Shown: positions 1-6,578, counted from the first letter of the stretch. The stretch: 6,678 nt of DNA from Candidatus Acetothermia bacterium JdFR-47 (GCA_002011415.1 MTNI01000211.1:1-6678), one strand, 5' to 3'. Program-made: numbers and translations. Notes: a model not told the origin generated them from the letters alone.

Positions 1-310
1 CCCGAGGGACGGTAGCCTCTGTCGGATTTTTCATAATGCGCCAGGGACGAATGGGGCTGCGGGTTTCATAGGGGCAAGGCCAATTTTCCGGCTCAGAACA
101 GACGTTGCCCTCTTCGTCGATGTCCACCCGCTCCCCCGCCGGATGTGGGGGAGTACACTCAACGGAGAGGCCAGCCCCTTGGGGCTCGAGGTGCCCTTCC
201 ATAAAGCCTTCACGTTCTAGCCTCCCCAATACGGGGTAGAGCTGGCCCTGGGCGATGCGCCAGATAGGCCAGCCCCCGCGCAAAGCCTCTCCTCTATAAG
301 GCTTGTGGCC
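1..310 (-). pseudogene. PadR-like winged-helix regulator fragment, partial at window edge
   Basis: The minus strand is open from the TGA at 313-311 to the window edge (103 codons, no stop reached). Its first part contains GWPIWRIAQGQLYPVLGRLE followed by REGFMEGHLE. This matches the pattern of the recognition helix and wing of PadR-family repressors (W-x-I/P-G-x-LYP-x-L-x-RLE-x-EG). The usual PadR N-terminal helix with its HGYE-type motif should lie upstream, but an in-frame stop and the end of fhs occupy that space. A TTG at 283 with GAGGAG five bases upstream could start a shortened protein. The rest (VDIDEEGNVCSEPENWPCPY and on) is proline-rich and not typical of PadR. I see a resemblance only. 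It may be a 5'-truncated remnant, a frameshifted gene or an unusual short regulator. The gene beyond the left edge is not visible. Confidence 0.4.
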
Positions 311-315
311 TCATC

Positions 316-338
316 TCCATGCCTCTCACCGGCATGGA
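316..338 (-). terminator. Possible hairpin just after fhs (no U-tract)
   Basis: TCCATGCC and GGCATGGA form a perfect 8-bp stem with a 7-nt loop, starting 4 nt after the fhs stop codon on the minus strand. No T-run follows in the direction of fhs transcription, so it is not a standard intrinsic terminator. It could protect the 3' end of the mRNA or act with Rho. An 8-bp palindrome, GACCGGTC, overlaps the stop at 337-344. Confidence 0.3.
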
Positions 339-342
339 CCGG

Positions 343-900
343 TCAGAACAACCCGCGTACCTGGCCGGTTTCTGGGTCGATGTCGATCCGGCGGAAGGCA
401 GGGTCGGAGCTCGTGCCGGGCATCAGTTTGATCTCCCCTGCCATGGGGCAGAGGAACTTGGCCCCGGAGAACACCAAGATGTCTCGGATGGGTAGCCGCC
501 AGCCCTTGGGCACCCCCTTTAGGTTCGGGTCGTGGGACAGGGAAAGGTGCGTCTTAACCATCATGGTGTAGTAGTCCTTGAACCTCTCGTCCTCCTCGAT
601 GGCCTTGGCCTTCGCCTCCGCCTCCGGGGTCCAGATCACCCCGTCTGCCCCGTAGACCTCCTTGGCGATGAGCTCCACCCGTTCCCGCAGGGGCATGTCC
701 AAGGGGTAAAGGTAGCGAAACTCCACCGGCTCCCGGCACGCCTCCAGCACGGCGTCGGCCAGCTCCAGCGCCCCCTCTCCCCCTTTTAGCCAGTGCTCCC
801 CCACGGCGCAGCGCACCCCGGCCCGCTCCACATACCGGCGCACCAGGGCGAGTTCCGCCTCGGTGTCGGCGGGGAAGCGGTTTATGCACACTACGGGCTG
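343..900 (-). pseudogene. fhs: Formate-tetrahydrofolate ligase, C-terminal part (out of frame with N-terminal part)
   Basis: This frame encodes the last 185 residues of formate-THF ligase, from [17 protein letters not shown] to [13 protein letters not shown]. Recognisable family segments include [47 protein letters not shown] and the C-terminal GLF. It continues the 891-2102 reading frame exactly where that frame ends (KKSGV then QPVV), but one base out of register. Adding one base near 900, for example GTC(C)AG, would give a 586-residue protein, the size of the long bacterial form. The homology runs smoothly on both sides, so the break is recent, a sequencing error, or bridged in translation. 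An in-frame GTG at 891-889 overlaps the upstream stop as TAGTG, so re-initiation of a separate 182-residue chain is possible, but no SD precedes it. Confidence 0.85.
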
Positions 901-2102
901 ACCCCGGACTTCTTCACGATCCCGATGTGATGGAGCAGGTTCTCCATTCCCCGCTCCAGGAGCTCCAGGTTCTCCTCCTGGTACTCCTTGGGGAGCGGCC
1001 GGCCAGGCACCACCCGGGGGCCCCCGCCGTGCATCTTCAGGGCCCGCACCGTGGCCACAATCACCGACACGTTCGGCACAAGCCCGCTTAAGCGGCATTT
1101 GACGTTCCAGAACTTCTCAAAGCCGATGTCGGCCCCGAAGCCGGACTCGGTCACGTGGTAGTCGAACATCTTGAGGCCCAACAGGTCGGCGATGATGGAG
1201 GACTGCCCCACCGCGATGTTGGCGAACGGCCCGGCATGCACCATCACCGGCTGGTACTCGATGGTGCAGCAGAGGGTGGGGTTGATGGTGTTTCGCATCC
1301 AGGCGGTCATAGCCCCGGCTACCTCTAGGTCTTCACAGGTCACGGGGCAGCCCCGCTTGTCGTAAGCCACCGTGATTTGGCCGATCCTCCGCCGCATGTC
1401 CGCTAGATCAGTGGCGATGGCTAGGATGGCCATGAGCTCGCTGGAGACCGAGATCTGGAAGCCGGATTCCATCATGAAGCCGTCCATCTTGCCCCCCAGG
1501 CCGATGATGATCCTGCGCAGGGCCTGGGCGCAGAAATCGATGGCCCACCGTAGTTCCACCCGGCGGGGGTCGATGTCCAGGCGCTTGAGGCCCCTCTTTT
1601 TTAGCTGCTCGTCGGTGTAGTTGAACTCGTGCTGAAGGCGGGCGGTGAGGGCCACCATGGCCAGGTTGTGGGCGTTGGTGATGGCGTCGATGTCCCCGGT
1701 GAGGCCAAGGGAGAACTCGGTCATGGGGATGAGCAGGGCATTCCCACCGCCAGCGGCCGTCCCCTTGATGTTCATGCTCGGCCCTCCCGAGGGCTGCCGG
1801 ATAGCCCCGCCCACGTTCACCCCCCGCCGGGCTAGTCCCTCGATGAGTCCCAGGGTAGTAGTGGTCTTCCCCTCTCCAAGCGGAGTGGGGGTGATGGCTG
1901 TCACCTCGATGTATTTTCCGTCAGGCTCGTCCTTCAGGCGCTCTATGATCTTGCGGTAGTCGAGCTTGGCGATCCTGCCGTAGGGGAGGATCTCGTCTTC
2001 CTGCAGGCCCAGCCGGGCCCGCCACTCCTCGAGGGAGGGCATCTCCTTTTCCGCCTCCGCCGCGATCTGCCAGTCGGCCACCTTCGTCGGATCGTAGGCC
2101 AC
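891..2102 (-). CDS. fhs: Formate-tetrahydrofolate ligase, N-terminal part (gene interrupted by frameshift at ~900)
   Basis: Formate-THF ligase makes 10-formyl-THF from formate, THF and ATP in the cytoplasm; it is the ATP-using step of the methyl branch of the Wood-Ljungdahl pathway. From the GTG at 2102 the frame gives 403 residues. The P-loop is [12 protein letters not shown] (71-82), with Lys79 in the ATP site. Next come the [12 protein letters not shown] loop (103-114), [24 protein letters not shown] and [18 protein letters not shown] stop at 893-891 cuts it off right after VKKSGVSP; family members continue for about 185 more residues, which lie in the next frame. The sequence resembles the long (about 590 aa) form, with [10 protein letters not shown] and PGRPLPKEY segments absent from the Moorella-type enzyme. 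The GTG start has AAAAGGAGGG just upstream, overlapping the metF stop. An upstream in-frame extension into metF was rejected. It is the last recognisable gene of the operon. Confidence 0.9.
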   Translation of the reverse strand: MAYDPTKVADWQIAAEAEKEMPSLEEWRARLGLQEDEILPYGRIAKLDYRKIIERLKDEPDGKYIEVTAITPTPLGEGKTTTTLGLIEGLARRGVNVGGAIRQPSGGPSMNIKGTAAGGGNALLIPMTEFSLGLTGDIDAITNAHNLAMVALTARLQHEFNYTDEQLKKRGLKRLDIDPRRVELRWAIDFCAQALRRIIIGLGGKMDGFMMESGFQISVSSELMAILAIATDLADMRRRIGQITVAYDKRGCPVTCEDLEVAGAMTAWMRNTINPTLCCTIEYQPVMVHAGPFANIAVGQSSIIADLLGLKMFDYHVTESGFGADIGFEKFWNVKCRLSGLVPNVSVIVATVRALKMHGGGPRVVPGRPLPKEYQEENLELLERGMENLLHHIGIVKKSGVSP

Positions 2103-2113
2103 TTTCCCTCCTT

Positions 2114-2989
2114 TTACAGGCCAGCCAGCTCCATTATCGCCGGCACGTGCTCTTCCCAACCCATCGGCATGAGATGGACCCCCTGGCACAGGGGCCGCAC
2201 CGCCCGGATAATGCGGGCACAGATCTCGATGCTCCGCTTTACCCGCTCCTCTCGTGTCTTGGCCCGCTCCATCTCGGAGATCACCTCCTCGGGCACGAAG
2301 ACGCCGGCAATGTGCTCGTTCATAAACCGGGCCATGCGGGCGCTCTTTAAGGGGATGATCCCGGCTAGGATGGGGACCCCCAGGCCCTCCGCCTCCCGGA
2401 CGAAGCGCAGGAACGTCTTGGGGTCGTACACCGCCTGGGTCTGGAAGAACTTGGCCCCCATCTTGACCTTAAGCTTCATCTTCAGGAGGTGCGGCTCCAG
2501 GGGCTCCACCCCGGGATTCACCACCGCCCCCACCAGGAAACCCGTGGCGCCAGCGAGCTCGTTTCCCGCCAGGTCCCTTCCCGAATTGAGGGACTGAATC
2601 GCCGCAATGAGCTGGACTGAGTCCAGGTCGAAGACCGGCCGGGCGCCGGGGTGGTCCCCCAAGGTGGGATAGTCCCCGGTGAGGGCGAGGACATTCTCGA
2701 TCCCCAATGCCCAGGCCCCCAGCAGGTCTGCCTGGAGGGCGAGGCGATTGCGGTCCCGGCAGGTGAGCTGGAGGACCGGCTCGTAGCCCTCCTCCTTGAT
2801 CAGGGCGCACAGGGCCCAGGAGCTCATCCGCAACACCGAGGACTGAAGGTCGGTGACGTTGAAGGCGTGCACGTATCTGGCCAGGCGCGCCACGGCCTCC
2901 AGGGCCGGCCGAACGTGGGTGCCTTTTGGCGGGGTGGCCTCGCAGGTGATCACGAACTCGCCACGCTCTAGGCGCTCCCTGAGCCTCAT
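2114..2989 (-). CDS. metF: Methylenetetrahydrofolate reductase, MetF subunit
   Basis: MetF is the flavin-dependent TIM-barrel enzyme that reduces 5,10-methylene-THF to 5-methyl-THF. The 291-residue length is normal for bacterial MetF. Visible family signatures are [11 protein letters not shown] (14-24), where Glu17 matches the catalytic Glu28 of the E. coli FEFFPP motif; [10 protein letters not shown] (73-82); LTGDYP (103-108), with Asp106 at the flavin-site aspartate; [12 protein letters not shown] (178-189); [15 protein letters not shown] (209-223); and [16 protein letters not shown] near the C-terminus. The ATG directly follows the metV TAA with no gap, and the SD (AGGAGGGG) lies inside the end of metV, which suggests translational coupling. 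Together with MetV this is the MetVF core of acetogens and related anaerobes, in which electrons normally come through Fe-S partners and not straight from NADH. Here the likely partner lies upstream: the NiFe hydrogenase. Confidence 0.95.
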   Translation of the reverse strand: MRLRERLERGEFVITCEATPPKGTHVRPALEAVARLARYVHAFNVTDLQSSVLRMSSWALCALIKEEGYEPVLQLTCRDRNRLALQADLLGAWALGIENVLALTGDYPTLGDHPGARPVFDLDSVQLIAAIQSLNSGRDLAGNELAGATGFLVGAVVNPGVEPLEPHLLKMKLKVKMGAKFFQTQAVYDPKTFLRFVREAEGLGVPILAGIIPLKSARMARFMNEHIAGVFVPEEVISEMERAKTREERVKRSIEICARIIRAVRPLCQGVHLMPMGWEEHVPAIMELAGL

Positions 2990-3673
2990 TTACCCCTCCT
3001 CTTCCAGGTATTCCAGGGCCCAGAACGGGGCCTTGCGGCGGGAGAGTGGTACATCCAGGCCCTTTTGGCTGTCCTGAGGGGGACGATAGCGCTCCAGGAG
3101 GTCCAACCGGCCCAGGGAGGCCAGGCGGTCGTAGATCCGCTGCCAGCCGCAGGGGCGGCCGGGCTCAAGCTCGCACTCCCCTCTTTGAGAGCCCCCACAT
3201 GGGCCGTGCAGCAGCCCTTTGGGGCAGACGGTGTGGGGGCAGATGCCGCCGGTGTAAGCCAGCAGGCAGTCCCCGCAGCGGGCGCACCGCTCCTCCGAGG
3301 GCCATACCCCCTGTAGGCCCCCCATGGTGATGGTGTTGGCCGCGGGATAAACGGGCTTGTCCAGGACCTGGGCCACCGATTGCACGCCCACCCCGCAGGA
3401 GGCCACCACTACTGCGTCCGCCCCCTCCACCTCCTCCCCCCGCCGGGCCAACCGGAACCCCACCAGGGCTTTGTTGCACAAAAAGGGCAGGACCAGAGCC
3501 CCGGTGAGGCGATGGCCGGCCCTCTCCAGGGCCGGCCGGAGCTTTAGGATCGCCTCCTCGCCCCCGGTCCCACATACCTCGGCACAGCCCCCACAGGCGA
3601 GAAGGAAGACCTTTTCCCCTTCCCTTAAATACCCTACTATCTCATCTAATGGCTTGAGCTCCGAGACCAGCAT
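2990..3673 (-). CDS. metV: MetV, Cys-rich electron-transfer subunit of methylene-THF reductase
   Basis: The protein has 227 residues and 13 cysteines. The N-terminal group is CGGCAEVC (Cys27, 30, 34), then Cys66 and Cys93 (ASCGVG). A dense C-terminal cluster follows: CARCGDC (130-136), Cys145, Cys150 (CPHTVCPKG), Cys159 (GPCGG), Cys167 and Cys175. This is the pattern of the MetV family (methylene-THF reductase C-terminal, zinc/Fe-S domain), which partners MetF and passes electrons to its flavin. The ATG at 3673 is preferred over the GTG at 3679 because AGGAGG sits five bases before it. The gene begins 9 nt after the hydrogenase large-subunit stop and ends against the metF ATG. In known acetogens MetVF pairs with RnfC2 or with HdrABC-MvhD; here the gene immediately upstream is a hydrogenase, so MetV is the obvious candidate to accept its electrons. 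That link is inference. Confidence 0.9.
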   Translation of the reverse strand: MLVSELKPLDEIVGYLREGEKVFLLACGGCAEVCGTGGEEAILKLRPALERAGHRLTGALVLPFLCNKALVGFRLARRGEEVEGADAVVVASCGVGVQSVAQVLDKPVYPAANTITMGGLQGVWPSEERCARCGDCLLAYTGGICPHTVCPKGLLHGPCGGSQRGECELEPGRPCGWQRIYDRLASLGRLDLLERYRPPQDSQKGLDVPLSRRKAPFWALEYLEEEG

Positions 3674-3682
3674 CCCCACCTC

Positions 3683-5116
3683 CTACTGCACGGCGCAGGC
3701 CAGGCAGGGATCGAAGGAACGCACGATCCTGCCCGCCTCAAGCAGCCCGTCCCCAGCCACCTTGGTCCCCTCCAAGGCCTGCTCGATGGGGCCGGGCCTT
3801 CCCGCCTCGTCCCGGGGGCAGGCGTTCCAAGTGGTGGGGGCGATTACCTGGTAGTGGGCGATCTTCCTATCCCGGATCCGGATCCAGTGGCCCAATGCTC
3901 CTCGGGGGGCGTCGACAAGCCCCTGGCCTTCAGCCTCTTGGGGGAGGGAGTAGGGGACCGCGACCGGCCCCGCGAGATCCAGCTGGGAGAGCCAGTCCTC
4001 CATGGCTCGGATCAGGAAGAGGGCCTCGATCCCCCGTGCCAGATGTCGCCCCATCACTGAGCTCAGAGCCTGGGGGTTGACCCCAGCCTGGGAGAGGAGC
4101 CCCTCGGCTGCTTCCCGCAGCCCCGGGGGGCCGAGCTTGAGGCCCACCGCCACCCGGGCCGCCGGGCCCACCTCGAAGGCCTCACCCTGATAGCGGGGGG
4201 ACTTGATCCAGGAATAGGCGCGGGCCTTGTCCGGATCAGGGGGGGCTTCTTCCTCCCGGGGATGGGAGTCCCCTTCTCCCCTGTACCAGGAGCTGTACAC
4301 GCCTTCCCGGAGCTCGTCCGCATTCACCGGCTTCACCTCCCCGCCTTGCCACACCCCGGCGGGGAAGAGCCTTTCCCCCTCCAAGGGGAAGCAGCCGAAG
4401 GAAAGTAGCCTCCCCACCTTCCCCAGCTGGAAGTGATCGCCATAACGCTTGGCCACAAGCAGAAGGTCCGGAATGTAGGTCCCCTCGATGAAGGAGGCAA
4501 GCTCCCTAAGGCGAAAGCGGAAGGCGGCGACATCACCGAGACTGGGCCGGCATGTCACCCCCCCGGGCACGATGGCCATGTCGTGGGGCATCTTGCCCCC
4601 GAAGAGCGCCACCAGCTCCTGCGCCTTGCGGCGCATGACCAGGGCCTCCACGTAGTGCTCAAGCAACCTCCCGTTCTCCTCTGGAGAGAACCTCCGGTCC
4701 CCAGCCCCATCCCCGGGGGCGAGTAGGCCCCCCAGGGGTGCCAGTCTGCCCTCAAGGGTGCTTGGGTCCAAGTAATCGGGCAGGGCTAGGTGGTAGAAGT
4801 GGAGGATGTGATTGTGGAGGAAGTTCGCTCCGTAGATCAGGTTTCTGAGGAGCTGGCCGTTCCGCGGGGGGGCGAGCCCCAGGGCGTCGTCCAGGCAGAG
4901 GGAGGCGGCGGTGGAGTGGGCCAGGGGACATACCCCGCAAATCCGCTGGGTGATCTTCTGGGCGTCCAAGGGGTGTCTTCCGATAAGGATCAGTTCCAGT
5001 CCTCGGTACAGGGCCCCCGAGCAGCGGGCCCGTACGATAACCCCGCCCTCCACCTCGATCTCCACCTTGAGATGCCCCTCTATCCGGGTGATGGGATCTA
5101 TGGCTACCAGGCTCAT
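3683..5116 (-). CDS. NiFe hydrogenase large (catalytic) subunit, lacking C-terminal extension
   Basis: This subunit carries the Ni-Fe site that splits or makes H2. The 477 residues show the L1 motif TQRICGVCPLAH (Cys60, Cys63) and the L2 motif DPCLAC (Cys471, Cys474), which together supply the four Ni-binding cysteines. Also present are RIEGH (11-15), with the proton-path Glu13, LHNHILHFYHL (100-110), MPHDMAIVPGGVTC (176-189), MGRHLARGIEA (355-365) and APRGALGHW (403-411). Overall it looks closest to group 1/2 uptake-type and NiFeSe-type enzymes, not to the group 3d HoxH type. The protein stops at DPCLACAVQ: the tail normally cut off after His by a maturation protease is absent, and Gln takes the place of that His. 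L2 has Cys (TGC), not a TGA-encoded selenocysteine. The start overlaps the small-subunit stop as ATGA, with AGGAGGGCGAG as SD. No hydrogenase protease gene is seen in the window. Confidence 0.95.
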   Translation of the reverse strand: MSLVAIDPITRIEGHLKVEIEVEGGVIVRARCSGALYRGLELILIGRHPLDAQKITQRICGVCPLAHSTAASLCLDDALGLAPPRNGQLLRNLIYGANFLHNHILHFYHLALPDYLDPSTLEGRLAPLGGLLAPGDGAGDRRFSPEENGRLLEHYVEALVMRRKAQELVALFGGKMPHDMAIVPGGVTCRPSLGDVAAFRFRLRELASFIEGTYIPDLLLVAKRYGDHFQLGKVGRLLSFGCFPLEGERLFPAGVWQGGEVKPVNADELREGVYSSWYRGEGDSHPREEEAPPDPDKARAYSWIKSPRYQGEAFEVGPAARVAVGLKLGPPGLREAAEGLLSQAGVNPQALSSVMGRHLARGIEALFLIRAMEDWLSQLDLAGPVAVPYSLPQEAEGQGLVDAPRGALGHWIRIRDRKIAHYQVIAPTTWNACPRDEAGRPGPIEQALEGTKVAGDGLLEAGRIVRSFDPCLACAVQ

Positions 5117-5976
5117 CTCGCCCTCCTGTAGGCCTGTTGCTCCTCCTCCAGGGAGAGCTTCCTAAACAGGGGGGAGAAGCGATCCAGGAAGTCGGGCTCG
5201 GTGCAGCCAATGCAGGGGTGGCCGGCGGCGATGCACCAGCTCACCCCCCCGTTCCAGCCCCGCTGCGGGCACTGGGACTCGGTAAATGGCCCCTTGCAGC
5301 CGAGCTCGTAAAGACAGCCTTCCTCCCCAAAGGAGGGGGCGAAGCGCCCTACGTCGAAGTCAGGCCGCCTGGGGCAGGACTCGTGGATCAGCCCTCGATA
5401 GACGGCCTTGAGCCTGCCCGCCTCGTCTAGCTCCTCCGGCCCTGGGAGGCCCAGGAGCACCCTAGCCGCCGTCTCCACGAACCACCGGGGATGGGGCGGG
5501 CAGCCCGGCACGTTCACCACCGGGACTTGGATCCCCTCCCTTCTCAAAAGCTCCCCCACCCCCACGCAGCCAGCGGGGTTGGGGACCCCGGCGGGGATGC
5601 CTCCGTAGGAGGCACAGGTCCCCAGAGCCAGGACTGCCTGGGCCCGCCTGGCCAAGCTCGCCGCCCGCTGGGCCATGGGCACCTCCCCCACCATCCCGAA
5701 CCGGCCCCCAGCCGCGGTGGGGATCGCCCCCTCTACCACCAGGAGGTACTCCCCTGCTTCCTTCTCCGGGATCCGCTCCAGGGCCTCCAGGGCTGGTCGA
5801 CCGGTGGGGCCCATCAGGGTGGCGTGGAACTTGAGGGCGATGCCCTTGCCTGGGACCACTTCATCCAGAAGCAGATTGGCAAGATCCGGATAGTCGGCGT
5901 TCATCAGAGAGATGGAACAGCCGGTGCAGCCACCCGCCTGAAACCACACCACCGTACGCGTGTTTGCTCCGCTCAA
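5113..5976 (-). CDS. NiFe hydrogenase small (Fe-S) subunit, cytoplasmic type
   Basis: This subunit carries three Fe-S clusters from the NiFe site to the electron partner. From the TTG at 5976 it has 287 residues. Proximal cluster ligands: CTGC (17, 20), Cys121 (LGTCASYGG) and Cys159 (GCPPHP). Distal: His198, Cys201, Cys221, Cys227. Medial: Cys236, Cys248, Cys255, Cys258. Cys248 stands where many group 1 enzymes have Pro, so the medial cluster should be [4Fe-4S] and not [3Fe-4S], as in NiFeSe enzymes. The mature fold starts at once (RTVVWFQAGGCTGC), with no twin-arginine signal and no C-terminal membrane helix, so a cytoplasmic location is expected. The TTG start is chosen because AAGGGGGTGA lies at ideal spacing. 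A longer in-frame form from the TTG at 6063 would begin inside the promoter inverted repeat and add a proline-rich, unconserved-looking stretch. This is the first gene of the operon. Confidence 0.92.
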   Translation of the reverse strand: MSGANTRTVVWFQAGGCTGCSISLMNADYPDLANLLLDEVVPGKGIALKFHATLMGPTGRPALEALERIPEKEAGEYLLVVEGAIPTAAGGRFGMVGEVPMAQRAASLARRAQAVLALGTCASYGGIPAGVPNPAGCVGVGELLRREGIQVPVVNVPGCPPHPRWFVETAARVLLGLPGPEELDEAGRLKAVYRGLIHESCPRRPDFDVGRFAPSFGEEGCLYELGCKGPFTESQCPQRGWNGGVSWCIAAGHPCIGCTEPDFLDRFSPLFRKLSLEEEQQAYRRAR

Positions 5977-5980
5977 TTCC

Positions 5981-5990
5981 TCACCCCCTT
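5981..5990 (-). promoter_or_regulatory. Shine-Dalgarno site setting the TTG start of the small subunit
   Basis: AAGGGGGTGA differs from the ideal AAGGAGGTGA at one base. Its G-core ends 7 nt before the TTG at 5976. This decides the start in favour of TTG, since no ATG or GTG lies in frame at a suitable distance. Confidence 0.65.
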
Positions 5991-6012
5991 CCCAGGGCAG
6001 TGGCCTAAGGTC

Positions 6013-6042
6013 AAGGTAGCACCTGGGGGAAGCGGCTGGCAA
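6013..6042 (-). promoter_or_regulatory. Candidate promoter of the hydrogenase-metVF-fhs operon
   Basis: On the minus strand TTGCCA (6042-6037; one mismatch to TTGACA) is followed after 18 nt by TACCTT (6018-6013), a weak -10 with the T, A and final T of the consensus. Transcription would begin near 6006, giving a leader of about 30 nt that contains the SD and TTG start. The -35 lies in one arm of the inverted repeat. The poor -10 suggests an activator or a special sigma factor. Positions are inferred by eye. Confidence 0.4.
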
Positions 6043-6071
6043 ATTGGGGGGCCCTCTGCCCAATTTGCCAG
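6036..6071. repeat. Perfect 13-bp inverted repeat in the divergent intergenic region (operator/promoter core)
   Basis: CTGGCAAATTGGG (6036-6048) and its exact complement CCCAATTTGCCAG (6059-6071) are separated by 10 nt. Equivalent bases in the arms are 23 nt apart, about two helical turns, as for a dimeric regulator bound to one face. It lies between two outward-facing operons, so it cannot be a shared terminator. Each arm contains the TTGCCA that would serve as -35 for the outward promoter on its side. I do not recognise the motif; it is not the Rex type (TTGTGAA/TTCACAA) or the PadR type (ATGT/ACAT). Confidence 0.8.
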
Positions 6072-6094
6072 GGAAGGCCTCGGCGCATTACTTT
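6065..6094 (+). promoter_or_regulatory. Candidate promoter of the nuoE/nuoF-like operon
   Basis: TTGCCA (6065-6070) is followed after 18 nt by TACTTT (6089-6094). This mirrors the minus-strand promoter in both boxes and spacing. Transcription would start near 6101, only a few bases before the ATG at 6105. That predicts a nearly leaderless mRNA and agrees with the absence of any Shine-Dalgarno sequence (the bases before the ATG are CTTTTCTTTTGGGC). Confidence 0.4.
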
Positions 6095-6104
6095 TCTTTT
6101 GGGC

Positions 6105-6578
6105 ATGACGGCCGTGGAGCAAACGGTAAAAAAGGTCTTGGCCCGGCATGGGGGCGACCGAGGGGCGCTGATCCCGGTGCTACAGGAGCTCCAGCGGGAG
6201 CTGGGCTGGCTGCCCGAGGAGGCCCTGGTGGCCGTGGCCCAGAGCCTGGGGCTCCCCAAGAGCAGGGTCTTCGGCGTGGCCACTTTTTACTCCCAGTTCA
6301 GCCTCTCCCCCCGGGGAAGACACCTGATCCAGCTATGCCAGGGGACGGCCTGTCACGTGCAGAGGGGGAACAGGATATTGGAGGCCTTAAGAAGGGAGCT
6401 GGGCCTTAAGCCCGGGGAGCCCGCCCGCGGTGGGAGGTTCTCCCTAGAGGTGGTCCGTTGTGTTGGTTGCTGCAGCTTAGCTCCAGTGATGGTGGTGGAC
6501 GGGGTGGCCTACGGACGCCTTACCCCGGAAAGAGCAGTGGAAATCGTAAGGGATCTAGATGGGGACCCTGACGCCTGA
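6105..6578 (+). CDS. NuoE-family [2Fe-2S] subunit (HydC/HndA/HoxE-like)
   Basis: This is a thioredoxin-fold ferredoxin of the NuoE family, found in complex I and in multi-subunit hydrogenases and formate dehydrogenases, where it works next to a NuoF-type NAD(P)-binding flavoprotein. The 157 residues match the family length. An N-terminal helical part (ALIPVLQELQRELGWLPEEA, then VAQSLGLPKSRVFGVATFYSQF) precedes the four cluster ligands: Cys78 and Cys83 (CQGTAC) and Cys119 and Cys123 (CVGCC), spaced x4 and x3 as usual. The ATG at 6105 is preferred; a TTG two codons upstream (6099) is possible. There is no SD, so translation may be leaderless. The next gene overlaps its end by 20 nt. It diverges from the NiFe hydrogenase operon and may belong to a separate electron-bifurcating or NAD-linked enzyme; which one depends on genes beyond the right edge. 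Confidence 0.9.
   Translation: MTAVEQTVKKVLARHGGDRGALIPVLQELQRELGWLPEEALVAVAQSLGLPKSRVFGVATFYSQFSLSPRGRHLIQLCQGTACHVQRGNRILEALRRELGLKPGEPARGGRFSLEVVRCVGCCSLAPVMVVDGVAYGRLTPERAVEIVRDLDGDPDA

Noticed and set aside
31..213. 60-codon minus-strand open frame starting MKALWKGTSS
   Set aside because: It overlaps the PadR-like frame, has no family signature and no good SD. It looks like a shadow of that frame.
893..912. Programmed ribosomal frameshift within fhs
   Set aside because: The junction GGGGTCAGCCCG has no slippery heptamer, no in-frame SD-type stimulator and no obvious pseudoknot. Frameshifting is not a known feature of this family.
2103..2189. Upstream extension of fhs into metF (start at 2189)
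   Set aside because: The extension is antisense-like filler within the metF 3' end, and the GTG at 2102 has a strong SD at proper spacing.
3683..3700. Selenocysteine in the L2 motif, as in NiFeSe hydrogenases
   Set aside because: The codon at that position is TGC (Cys), and the terminal stop is TAG, not TGA.
3357..3854. 165-codon plus-strand frame antisense to metV and the large subunit
   Set aside because: Ser/Thr/Pro-rich antisense shadow of two conserved genes.
4752..5210. 152-codon minus-strand frame overlapping both hydrogenase genes
   Set aside because: It lies across two firmly identified genes in another frame, and its Pro/Arg/Ser-rich composition is typical of GC-rich shadow frames.
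5977..6063. N-terminal extension of the small subunit from the TTG at 6063, possibly a signal peptide
   Set aside because: It would begin inside the inverted repeat, lacks an SD and has no twin-arginine motif or hydrophobic stretch. The TTG at 5976 has a near-perfect SD.
5491..6108. 205-codon plus-strand frame antisense to the small subunit
   Set aside because: It is antisense to conserved hydrogenase sequence, is His/Gly/Pro-rich, and crosses the promoter region. No motif was recognised.
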